From NCBI GenBank assembly GCA_021234155.1, contig JAJEKV010000028.1, forward strand, positions 2,936,567 through 3,000,566: a stretch of DNA of 64,000 nucleotides. Direction: 5' to 3'. Source of the stretch: Isoetes taiwanensis. Lineage: Eukaryota; Streptophyta; Lycopodiopsida; Isoetales; Isoetaceae. The translations under genes were made by a program, and so were the position numbers. Of this stretch, positions 14,099 through 23,606 are shown piece by piece (the stretch's first letter is position 1; each line of letters begins with the position of its first letter). The notes below the pieces were generated by a model. It made no database searches. It was not told the DNA's origin and was given only the letters and a program-made list of their open reading frames with translations.

Positions 14099-14802
14099 GC
14101 CAGTCTTGGTATACAAAGATTTAGAGAAGTTTTTCTCAGACGTTGTCAACAGTTTTGGGACGTCCATGCATATGACACCATGGACCTATCAAATACTTTG
14201 CCTTCTCAATGGCAATCCATCTGGAACCTTGTTTGGTCTAAATATAATCCTCCAAAGGTAAATGTTCTACTTTGGCAGGTGATTCATTGCTCTTTGAGAG
14301 TTAATGAGATGGTTCATCACTTTAAGCCGGGAGTAAGCCCACTTTGCCCAATGTGTGAGCGGTGCATTGAAACATTGGAGCACTGTTTATATTTGTGTGC
14401 AGAGCTGAGTAGTCTTAGGTCCTGGCTGCATTCTCTTTTTGGAGTATCTTTGGATAGTCAGCACTTTCTTTTGGGTATTTATCCAAATCAGTGGACTGCT
14501 TCTAAACGGATTGCATTTCACATGGCAAAGTCTTGGCTAATATGGAGTGTATGGAAGCGAAGGCGAAGCAAGGTCTTTTATGATAAGCATATTTCTTCTC
14601 AGGTGGTGCTTCAAGAAATTCGTAAGAAGTTGTATAATTGCTTTCAGATCTCCAATTGGCCTGATCGTATTAAAATTCCAATATGGAGTGATCATCTAAA
14701 AGTGGTTGATGCTTCAGGGACATTTCTTACTTCTGGAAGTACTTTGTAATATTTTGAGTGTATAATATGAAGTAAAACACGTTCTTCAAAATAAAAAAAA
14801 TA
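14099..14802 (+). mobile_element. 5'-truncated LINE 3' end inserted in the Penelope-like ORF
   Basis: Begins directly after CTGAT (14094-14098) and ends with an A-rich tail (AAAATAAAAAAAATA, 14789-14802) followed by CTGAT again (14803-14807), a short direct repeat consistent with a target-site duplication. It encodes the C-terminal zf-RVT region of plant LINEs: FWDVHAYDTMDLSNTLP, IWNLVWSKYNPPKVNVLLW and the Cys/His motif CPMCERCIETLEHCLYLC. The fragment is in frame with the upstream RT piece, so 13838-14749 reads as one 303-codon chimeric ORF. Confidence 0.75.
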
Positions 14803-16260
14803 CTGATACGGAGAATATTAGCATGCTGTTATTACAGTATGCACACAATAAAATAGTCTTGGTGAAGAAAAAACTTCTCAAGAAAAGGTTTTTATGGGAT
14901 GATCAACAAGTGAGAAAGAACTTGGAATGGTTATTACAAAATTTCTTTATATCAGGCCTGGATAAGGCAAATAATAACCCCATATTCATATGCCAGAAAC
15001 ACATCTTAGAGATGACAAGAAACTAGAAGGTCCAGACTTTGAGAAAACCAATCACACCCCTGAGCAGATAAAAGGGAGATGCAATACTATTATACATAGA
15101 CTGCTAGAAAGGGAACATGCTGACACAGAAAAACTGCCATACCTTATGGCTAGTTACAAGGCACACAAAGCTGATTACATGTGGTTAACAAATGCTCATG
15201 ATTCGATCTATGTACACGTAGCACAATGGATTACTGTAGTCCTTAACAACATTATTGAATTATGGCCGCAAATATGCCTTTGGCAAACTGCCCCGTACAG
15301 ATTTTTTAACAGCAAAAAGATTAATGGTTCTTGGATGGTTAGTTCCTCTTACGACGTTGTATTGAATCTGCCATTCAAAATAAGCAGTGTTTTTGCGGCA
15401 GATATTATGAAATGCTACGAAAATAGTCTGTTAGTTGGTGATGATGGTATTATAGAGATTATGAATGACATCATCGAAGTCATATGGGAGTATATGAGAA
15501 AAGACCAGCAGCTATCACACATGCTGATAAAAGAAAAAGTGGATAGTCCTGAAGTAAAATGGGTAAGACTATTAAAAAAAGACATGGACAATAGTTGCCG
15601 GAAAGAAATTGATCGAGGTAAATTCAAGGAAGCTAATGGCTGGCTGTTAGCTCACTGTTACTTAAAATTGGGAAATGAAATATGGCGACAAGAAAAAAAG
15701 CATTCCTATGGGATTTTCATGTAGCCCAACATGGTGTAATCTTTACTTACCTTGGTACGAACTTAGATTTATGCTGAAACTTGCCCATGATGGAAGATTC
15801 AATGATATAAAGAGATTTGAGAATGCTGCCAGATACATGGATGACCTTATTGTTTTAAATGCAAATGACATTGGGGAATTTTTTGATGAGGAATCTGAAA
15901 CCATAATATACAATATGCAGCATCTAGACGAAACAGAATACAAGATTGAGGATAAGCTGAAATATGGCTACAAATTTAGTTTTCTTAATATTACCATACA
16001 GGTTATGGACAAAACAGAGGACTTTTTTCGATCTCAAGATATGATAAGAGAAATAACCTCCCATTCGAGGTACGGAGGTTTATCAAAGCAGATAGTTGCA
16101 GACCCTACTGGCAAGCATTAAAAGTTATTATATCACAAGTCTTGCCATATATGTATGCACATTCGGACCATGATAGTGCTGCCAATGATATAGTTGAATT
16201 GATACTTTTACCACGAATGGTTTTGGCAGAAAGGAAGCTTGCAGAACAGTCTTAAGATTT
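14803..16260 (+). pseudogene. Penelope-like reverse transcriptase, core and thumb
   Basis: Continues the RT after the LINE insertion. Pieces are 14823-15026, 14990-15724 and 15675-16121, in shifting frames. Motifs in order: PYLMASYKAHK and YMWLTNAHDSIYVHVAQWI (fingers), a region ending WLLAHCYLKLGNEI, then SIPMGFSCSPTWCNLYL (motif B-like, about 15700-15755), RYMDDLIVL (catalytic centre, 15831-15857) and YKFSFLNITIQV. A one-base slip in the A8 run near 15695 separates the last two frames. Homology continues to VLPYMYAHSDHDSAAND near 16140-16200 (thumb). No GIY-YIG domain follows. Several slips make this copy inactive. Confidence 0.7.
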
Positions 16261-16833
16261 ATACAGAAAGAGCAGTTTTCTGGGCTTATGTATAACAAGG
16301 GGGACATGATTATGAGTCTGAAAAAACTTTTGTAGGTGCTAATAAAGATGAATGCATTGGGAGGGTAGGGCCTTAGCAAGGCCCTGCACCCCTTGCTATG
16401 TATATTGCAGTTTTGGCTCCATATCTTGGCTAAACTTGCAATAGCCCCCCGAACAAAGGTCGGAGGTAGGATTTTTTATTATAGTAACTAGATGTAAGGC
16501 ATGTTGGAGTGCATGGTGCTAGATATATGACCCTGGGGGGATGGAAGAACAGCGGCCCTATACAGGGTGGAATATTATACATACTTTGTAAATAATAGAC
16601 ATGGTATGTAAAAAATGACGTGGGCATGAAAAAATAAATTGTTAGGGTTCCTAAATACTAATCTTTAGGGTTTTAATTACAGCTAACAGCGTGAAAAGAT
16701 AGAGATAGGAGCACTTCTGTCATGAATACTTTTGGAAAAGGATGATGGCATTTACACTTTCTGGTATTATGGATAGGAATAATGCTGGCTTAAGGACATC
16801 CAGGATAAATAATAGCACCATAGCAAGAACCAG

Positions 16834-17241
16834 ATGCCGAACCAGAACCGGCTTCTGCCCTTGAGCATGGGCAGGAAGAAGGGTGATCTAAATATGTCTA
16901 CTAGAAGGAAGCTTCAGTTGGATGCTAGTCTTGCTCCCAAAAGAAAAAAGATATGGGAATTTCGTAAAGCTGCAAATGCTACAAAACCAATGACAGCTAT
17001 GGATATTCCTATGGTGAATAAATGCACTGCTGCAAATGATGGAGATGGGATCAAGAAGATTGTTGAGGTAGTAGAGCAGATCCCCAAGAACAATGAGGAA
17101 TACTATGCCAATAAGGAGGACAGCAATAAGGACGAAACTGGAAACAAGATTGCTACAATTCAGCACATGGAAGTTCCCCTTGGAGCGAATACTATTCAGG
17201 TTAAGGCTATCCATGTAGATTGTGGGATTTTTTGGCTATAA
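16834..17241 (+). CDS. Short basic ORF inside the right repeat, 135 aa, unknown
   Basis: Starts at ATG 16834 and runs 135 codons. The N-terminal third is basic (MGRKKGDLNMSTRRK, LAPKRKKIWEFRKA), resembling nuclear-localisation or nucleic-acid-binding segments; the rest is acidic and polar. The same ORF in the left repeat (about 10228 onward) is closed early by a TAA in place of a Cys codon, so at most one copy is usable. I do not recognise a family. It could be an accessory protein of the element or simply a chance ORF conserved by the recency of the duplication. Confidence 0.35.
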   Translation: MPNQNRLLPLSMGRKKGDLNMSTRRKLQLDASLAPKRKKIWEFRKAANATKPMTAMDIPMVNKCTAANDGDGIKKIVEVVEQIPKNNEEYYANKEDSNKDETGNKIATIQHMEVPLGANTIQVKAIHVDCGIFWL

Positions 17242-18013
17242 TGATAATTTTCCAGTTGATCATATTAGCAGGTTTTGATGTGATTAATAGGGTGACTGTA
17301 TTTCTAGCTGTATATAGAGTCTATAGTAATGGATCTATAAGAAGAATTAATATGCTAAGCTTACAGGCTGATATTAAGAATGAGATTATGGCTGGATATT
17401 CACAGAAGTTTATATGTAGAATGTGGCTGCTGTGCTAGAATACAAAAGTTTGCTCTGACAGGGATTTGCACAGCTGGAGGGTTAACACATCTCCATGGAA
17501 ATTCATGTGCATCCCGGAATGGTATATAATGCATAAGCTGGATACATGTGGCTATATTTAGAAAAATCGGCTATTAGATATAGCTTTCTGTAGCACTAAG
17601 CTATGATTACATGTTCTTGGTAAGGATCATGCATTCGGGACTGCTGCTTGTCTGACCTTATTTTGAAGTGCATAGACCTACTTAGATGCCAAGACAGATT
17701 TTTCGATAGGACATGTTAGATTCAGTCCTTAGAATCTGACTACTAAACTTAAGATGTATAAGAGTTCTTCTGGCAGTATAGCTTATGCTCTAGATGCCTT
17801 TGCTTCATAAATACATGTCTATGCATACAGTGATCACATAATTGTTTTAACCCTGCTTAACTCCAAGGTAAGGGAGTATTCTGTTCATATTTGCAGAAGG
17901 GGTAAAGCATATCTGGCCACGTGTTGAATTGGTATATAACAGACTAGAAATTAGATAGTATATTTATGAGTTGTTCTCTAGGTTTGCATGCAAATACTTA
18001 CCATTAAAAGACA

Positions 18014-18125
18014 TGGTGAAGGGGAATACCCAAGAGACCTATTGCTTACCTGCTAGTTCTTCCATTATTACCCTCTCTGGCTAATATTTGGTTGTTTAAC
18101 TGCAGGTAACCAGGTTTCTTGCTCC
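18014..18125 (+). ncRNA. Paired-RNA candidate in the right repeat
   Basis: Same sequence as the 11391-11502 candidate, in the second direct repeat. Because it is nearly identical to the first it gives no independent covariation evidence. Confidence 0.4.
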
Positions 18126-18580
18126 ATGCTTTGATGTTGCTTAGCTTATGGCAAGTAATACTGCAAGGACAGCAAGTAAGATCGTTTCTTTATGGAAAAA
18201 TAAATGGATTATGAGATTGGCATGTAAGAACTATCACAAGGATTACGACACAGTTATGATTTTCTGGTCTGGAAAAATACATTTATTATTTTGTATTAAT
18301 GTTATAGTATTGGGTTTCTCTGGAATATAATTTGTTGTTTGATTATGTTACGACTTGGATACAGCTTGGAGAGTTAAGTCTCCAGGATAGTGATCTAAAT
18401 AATGTTAATAAGATACTATTGTTATTTAATACATAACAGTTTAGATTCCTGGAGTATTTAGTTGTTTATACGTAAATGATAGATTTTGGAAATGTTATAA
18501 TGTTATGACCTAATTCTGGCTTAGGCAGACTTGATATTTCCAGTAGGAATTATCAGGGATGGAAGTCTGGTAACAGATTT

Positions 18581-19479
18581 GGGGCTTTTACCTGGTAAAC
18601 AGATTTGGGGCCCCTTTTTTTTCTTTTTCTTTTTGCAATTATCAGGAGTATGCTAGTTATTTGACCTAATGACATTATTGAGATTACACATTACTATGGA
18701 TAACTTGATTCATAGCAATTTGGTAACAATGGTGGGACATGGCATTGGCATTCACCTATGGTGCGAACATGTTTACTTATGTCGGTCCATGATAAGGAAA
18801 ATCGTGCAACATTGAAAATACCATGGACAAATACATTGTAACACTAACATTGTGTACGATATGATATTTCAGAGGAAAAGACAACCAGAATCGCCATTGC
18901 ACATCTGGCATATGGAAGCTTGGAGTGATCCTGAACCATTGATAAAAAGTAAGGCTGTGATTTTACAGAGATTATGTTTGAGCAAATATGAAAAATCGGC
19001 CAATCCATGACCTGGTTTTAAACTATGGTAGAATCTTAATTAGGGTAGTTCGAAGTAGGGCCTGCGGCCTGTGTGGCATTTAAGCAACAACCAGCATCTG
19101 ATATTCATCATAAACAGTGATCAAATTGCTACATTATAATATTGTTGCTACATCATAGCACATGTTAAAAAAAGACAAAGGAAATGGTGCAGATAACATC
19201 CTAATATATACTAGCTTCAGATGATCTAAGTGCAAGTAGAAATGGCAGCAAAAAGAAGAGCAATAATGGTGAGCATTCACCTGCAATTTCTCTGGATAAG
19301 CTAGATGCGTATGGCAACAAGGATTTCCTCAAGCCGATGGCATTAAAGCTAAGACAAACGGCTCCTCTCAGGTCCGATTAATTGAATTTAAATGCCTTAT
19401 ATATTTCATGTAAAATGCTTGATGTATTTTTGTGAAATCTCTAGCTCGTTGCTATAATGCATTATCCTGCAGTTCACCT
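18581..19479. other. Spacer with one short polar ORF
   Basis: Mostly AT-rich sequence. An open stretch at about 19214-19380 reads SDDLSASRNGSKKKSNN... and ends at a stop before the LINE fragment. It is polar and Lys/Ser-rich, with no recognised domain and no clear splice sites. Confidence 0.3.
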
Positions 19480-19496
19480 TACTGTACTGTTGTTTC

Positions 19497-20736
19497 GTGG
19501 ATTTTGCAAAAGCTTTTGACACAGTGCCCCGCGACAGGCTATGGGATAGACTGCGGCAGCTGGGGACCCCCCTTGACTTGCAGAATGCAGTATATAGGCT
19601 ATACAAGGCATGCTCAGGCCGTATCACATCGTCAGGACAGCCGGTGATCAGTAGTATTGGAGTGCGTCAGGGTTGCCCCCTCTCCCCCACACTCTTTGGC
19701 CTATACATTGACCAACTGGAAGATTGGCCCTCTGAGCATGGAGGTGCGGGCACCCATCTCATGCATCACACAATCCGGCAACTCATATATGCTGACGATG
19801 TCAACCTCCTGGCCTATACTCCAGAGGACATGCAACGTCACCTGGATGCTCTTGACACTTTTTGCCGATTCACTGGCATGCGAGTTAACCTGGCCAAAAC
19901 TAGGGTACTGCTAGTTGCATCATCCCGTCAGCCAAGGCTTCCCTCATTCACTTACCAGGGACAAGAGGTAGGGGTGGCTCCGACCTACAAGTCCTTGGGG
20001 ATCGAGTTCTCAACTACCACCCATTGGGATGCTGCCATCAGGTTGCGGGTCACGGTGGGTTGGAAAGCACTATATGCCATGCAGAACAACAGCCATAAGG
20101 CAGAGTTGTATGCATGGGGCCACCAGTCACACTTGTTTTGGGCCTTGGTCGAGCCGGTCCTTTTGTATGGGTCAGAAGTGTGGGGTCCGGTGATATCCCT
20201 CAACACCTGGAATGACCTCGGAAAGGTGCGAAGGCCTTCTTGGCACCTTTGGGGGTGAAGTCCACAGTTCCACACCAGATCCTACTCCAGGAGATAGGCT
20301 TTCTACCCCTTCAACAGGCTGCATTGGAACGCCATATTGTTTACTTCCAGAAGGTGGTCGCTATGGCTGACACACACTTGCCCCACCTTGCTTTGGCCAT
20401 GGCGATGGGTCCCCAACGCCTGAAATCCCTTGGAAAGACAAGCACGCCGGTGGTTCTCCGGGTGTGGGGTAAAACGAGGGCAAAAAGCGGATCGCGCCCG
20501 TGTCGACAAAGAAAGATCGCCAAAGGCACTTTAAGCCGTACCTAGATGCTACTTTCCTTCGCAAGCTCTGGGATGCAAATGCTCTGACGCACGTTAAGCT
20601 GGCACACTATCAGCAGCAAGTCAATCCTAGGCTTACGAGAGGCCCACACCAAGATTTCTTGTCCTACTACGCCCATGAAGAAGCCTTGAGACTTATCGCT
20701 TCCATTCGCCGACGGGTGCACATCGCCTCGCATTGA
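19497..20736 (+). pseudogene. LINE reverse transcriptase and C-terminal region
   Basis: The frame at 19497-20258 holds RT motif A (VDFAKAFDTVPRDRLWDRL), motif B (GVRQGCPLSPTLFGLYID), the catalytic LIYADDVNLLA (about 19790) and motif D (GMRVNLAKTRVL), then LLYGSEVWGPV. Frames at 20240-20545 and 20500-20736 continue with ILLQEIGFLPLQQAALERHI, HLPHLALAMAMGPQRL and a C-terminal segment. At least two frameshifts (near 20240 and 20490) and 5' truncation show it is dead. The C-terminal Cys-rich finger expected in this family is scrambled by stops after 20740. Confidence 0.9.
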
Positions 20737-21151
20737 AACAGGCGTTGGGCTCGGGAAGCACGAGCAAAGGCTTTTGCCTGATGTTGCCACCAGGGCGCCA
20801 TTGAGGATGAATGTCATGCCCTCCAGATCTGCCCAGCATTTGCCCATTCCGAGAGCGATATGTTCGATTACTAGTGCCTGGCCAGCCGTTGCATCAGTTA
20901 TTGACTACGACGTTAGTGGGTTTGTTAGGGTCATACCTCCAGGAGGTTATGGATGCACGGACTCAGTTGTGTCCTACGGGACGGTATTGAATTGTTCTAT
21001 ACAATTTAGCCGTGGTCGCAAGATACTTATTCTCGCTAAGGTTTTTCCCTCGAAAACCCTTCGGGGCGGGGGTTTTTAATCTGTCGATGTCTGCGGCTAA
21101 CATCTCTTTGTTGGGTCCCATGAGCCAATTGGCTCGAGTGGGCGCTAAAAT

Positions 21152-21276
21152 CTATTCTTATTCTTATTCTTTATTCTTATTCTTATTCTTTATTCTTATT
21201 CTTATTCTTATTCTTATTCTTATTCTTATTCTTATTCTTATTCTTATTCTTATTCTTATTCTTATTCTTATTCTTA
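21152..21276. repeat. TATTC/TTCTTA simple repeat, LINE 3' tail
   Basis: About 125 bp of ATTCTT-type units on the plus strand that end the LINE fragment. Confidence 0.95.
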
Positions 21277-21376
21277 AGTCTGATCATGGGCTTTGCACAT
21301 CTTGCTTTAAGCCAAACAACAATGGCATATCCATGTTTGCTCTGACTATATAAATGCTGGGAAAACTGAATGTTAA

Positions 21377-21405
21377 GAATAGAATAGAATAAAATAGAAT
21401 AGAGA
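21377..21405. repeat. Short AATAG repeat
   Basis: About five imperfect AATAG units, the complement of the LINE tail unit. It may be the tail of a further minus-strand LINE scrap, but no LINE sequence could be recognised next to it. Confidence 0.6.
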
Positions 21406-22079
21406 GATTGTTAAGACCAAGGTGCCCATTAATTAAATCCATGGATAGTTTTACTTGGTGTGGATGAATCCATGCAGCCAGCATTGTCCACTTCATATAA
21501 CTTACTATAGAAGGTAAATGCATGTAGCTTAACTAATAACATTTTTTATCATAAATAATGTGTTGAACATAAGATCCTTTGATGGCATTACTGCTAATTT
21601 TAAGTTGTAGCATAGAATTCAACGCACAGAGGTACAGTGTCCTTTGAGTAATGCTTTGGTACTAAGTATATGCTGTTATATAGAGCTTTATTCACAGATG
21701 TTAGACTATAATAAAATTATTGAATCTGCTTGTTGCAACAGGTTCTATTATTGTTCTACATTCTAAGTATGGTTTATCCCCCTAGCATATATACTTACTT
21801 GCAGAACCTGAAATCACCAAATTATAAAGAGTAAAAAAAAACTGTGAACATTTCTGTATTCTTGGTGTAGCATCATACATTGAGCAGATGGCTTCCACAT
21901 GTTGGGGGTACACCAGGTTTTACCCTGGAATGAACCTTTCAAACTTTGTGTTATCTGTTTGGAATGCCTCTAATAACATGCACACATAGAATTTATGGAT
22001 GCACGTAGGTTAAATGTTTAGGGCAGATATTTTCTACTGACAAGATATTCCTATCTATCGTGTGTATGGTAATATGCAA

Positions 22080-22194
22080 GGTGAAGGGCGATAAGCCCAA
22101 GAAATCTAATGCTTACCTGTCAGTGCTTAGGACTTTACCCTGGCTAAGGCTAATTGTTCTTTGGTTTACTGCAGGTAAAGGGATTTCTTGCTCC
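22080..22194 (+). ncRNA. Diverged third copy of the paired-RNA candidate
   Basis: Helices are GGGC-GATAA-GCCC, AAGAAATC with GATTTCTT, and TTACCTG with CAGGTAA extended by CAGT with ACTG. Surrounding sequence (about 21880-22210) is only loosely similar to the 2.1 kb repeats, so this appears to be an old relative in which the pairing, more than the primary sequence, was kept. Confidence 0.4.
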
Positions 22195-22335
22195 TGTGTA
22201 TGTTTTCCTAGTATTCTATATTTGTCTACATGACATGGAAGCTAAGAATGATTCAAGATCAAATTTCAAGATTGCATCGACAACAAAGATCACTTTGAAC
22301 GTATACTTTTCTATTCTCAAATTGCTATAACAGTG

Positions 22336-23325
22336 GATATAGAATAGAATAGAATAGAATAGATTTTTTAACGTCCACGGAGACCAATAGGTCATGGGAC
22401 CCATACAATGGGCTAGTACAATCATTACTACTAGGATTAAAAAACCCCTGCCTCGAAAGGTTTTCAAGGGAAAAACCTTTGCAGTAATGATGATACTAGA
22501 CAAGCGGAGATAATGACTACTGAGGGCTCAGTAATTGCAGATGTTTATCTAGAACCTCAAGTATGTATAATGCCAAGTCATGCAATGATGGTGCTCGAGA
22601 AGTTGTGGAGGCGTGGAATGGAATGCTAAGGTCAAAAAATGATTCCGGACTATCTCAAAAAGCGGGCAACTTCGGAAGAGTATGGCTTTCATCTTCAATA
22701 ACTCAGAATCGGGCAACATGCACATAGTCTCGCGCTTCGTGGCAAATCGCGGCCGCTCCCATCTACCTGCCTCAATCCAGACTTTGTGGGACCCCCGTGC
22801 GAATTGATGCAATAGCTACAAGCTTGTTCCTGGACAATGAAGCAAGCAAATAAGCTTGGGGCCCTGGTGCCAAGGTGGGATTTATGTGTGCATGATAATG
22901 ACCAGTTTTCACTTGGGCCAAAGTAACTGCGTCCCATATCTTTTGAGAAAAACGATCATTGAGATATTCTTGCAAAAGCTCAGGATCAGAACTAGCAAGC
23001 ATCAGGCAGTGCTATGGTTGCACAGCCCAACGGGCAAACCATGTAGTGCAATGCTCTTTCCAACATCGTTTCAAACGCTGAGGAGATTCAGCCATGGCAA
23101 GTGCAAGGACATGATACCTAACATCATCCATGTGGTGCACCTTGCAGATATAGTGGAGATGGCGCTTCATGGCAGAATGTTGAAGAGGCCAAAAACCTGT
23201 CTCTTGTAAAAGAATAGCATAGGGCACCGTTGTTTTAACTCTGAGGCTGTAAGTGAGAAAAGACTTTTGCACCCGCTCCAAGCTCTCCCAAGCACTAGCA
23301 CTAATGGCAGGCCCCCACACTTCAG
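22336..23325 (-). mobile_element. 5'-truncated LINE of the same family, minus strand
   Basis: The low-coordinate end is an AGAAT/AATAG run (about 22336-22365), the complement of the (TATTC)n tail. It is followed by 3' UTR sequence matching the plus-strand copy, including the hairpin GGTTTTTCCCTTGAAAACC (complement at 22459-22479) and the GGGTCCCATGA word. Coding pieces on the minus strand are 23320-23012 (MWGPAISASAWESLERVQ..., LLQETGFWPLQHSAMKRHL), 23002-22772 (DRFSQKIWDAVTLAQVK, HYHAHINPTLAPGPQ) and 22812-22549 (Cys-poor C-terminus). These align with 20160-20740 of the plus-strand copy. It is a pseudogene with frame breaks at about 23007 and 22790. Confidence 0.85.
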
Positions 23326-23575
23326 AACAGTGGGGTAAATTTGACTATTATCTTTATTTGCAATACAAAGATAGTTTGAATCATTTGGACTAAAAGCCTT
23401 GTAATATACGTTAAATGTTCTAGATATTGGAGAAGAGTTTGTAGTTTATTGAAATTTTAACCAGGTCACGGCCTAAGTTGAAATACACCTGTTTTAAACT
23501 TAGGGCTGCTAATTGTACCTTAAAAGGATCTTTGCAAAAGGTCTTGGAAAGGTAGAAAGTTTATTTGAACAGGTT

Positions 23576-23606
<31 letters not shown>

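Larger units (their letters stand above)
9801..18580 (+). mobile_element. Penelope-like element with 2.1-2.2 kb terminal direct repeats
   Basis: Direct repeats at 9801-11998 and 16471-18580 flank about 4.4 kb of coding sequence ending in a reverse transcriptase with a YMDD centre (15834-15845). The RT has a KGLNHIP segment before its fingers and LMASYKAHK / WLTNAHDS segments, which I associate with Penelope-like (PLE) reverse transcriptases rather than LTR or LINE enzymes. No GIY-YIG endonuclease follows the RT up to the second repeat, so this would be an endonuclease-deficient PLE of the Athena/Coprina kind. Such elements are often tandem, giving pseudo-LTRs. A genuine LTR element is the alternative. 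Assignment from motifs only. Confidence 0.6.
16471..18580 (+). repeat. Right direct repeat (pseudo-LTR candidate) of the Penelope-like element
   Basis: Second copy of the 2.1-2.2 kb repeat. It begins TTATTATAGTAACTAGATG at about 16474 and its similarity to the left copy ends near GTAACAGATTTGGGG at about 18580. It retains the 135-codon ORF intact. Divergence from the left copy looks like a few percent by eye, so the duplication is old but not ancient. Confidence 0.9.
19480..21276 (+). mobile_element. 5'-truncated LINE with (TATTC)n-type tail, plus strand
   Basis: Starts inside the RT domain (YCCFVDFAKAFDTVPRD), runs through the C-terminal region, a GC-rich 3' UTR (about 20900-21150) and ends in a pentamer/hexamer tail of TATTC/TTCTTA units (21152-21276). 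The same family is present at 22336-23325 (minus) and 62944-64000 (minus). The simple-sequence tail, rather than poly-A, is a trait of several non-L1 LINE clades. The clade itself was not resolved. Confidence 0.85.

Noticed and set aside
16120-16470. GIY-YIG endonuclease after the Penelope-like RT
   Set aside because: No GIY or YIG motif or related fold signature in any frame before the second repeat.
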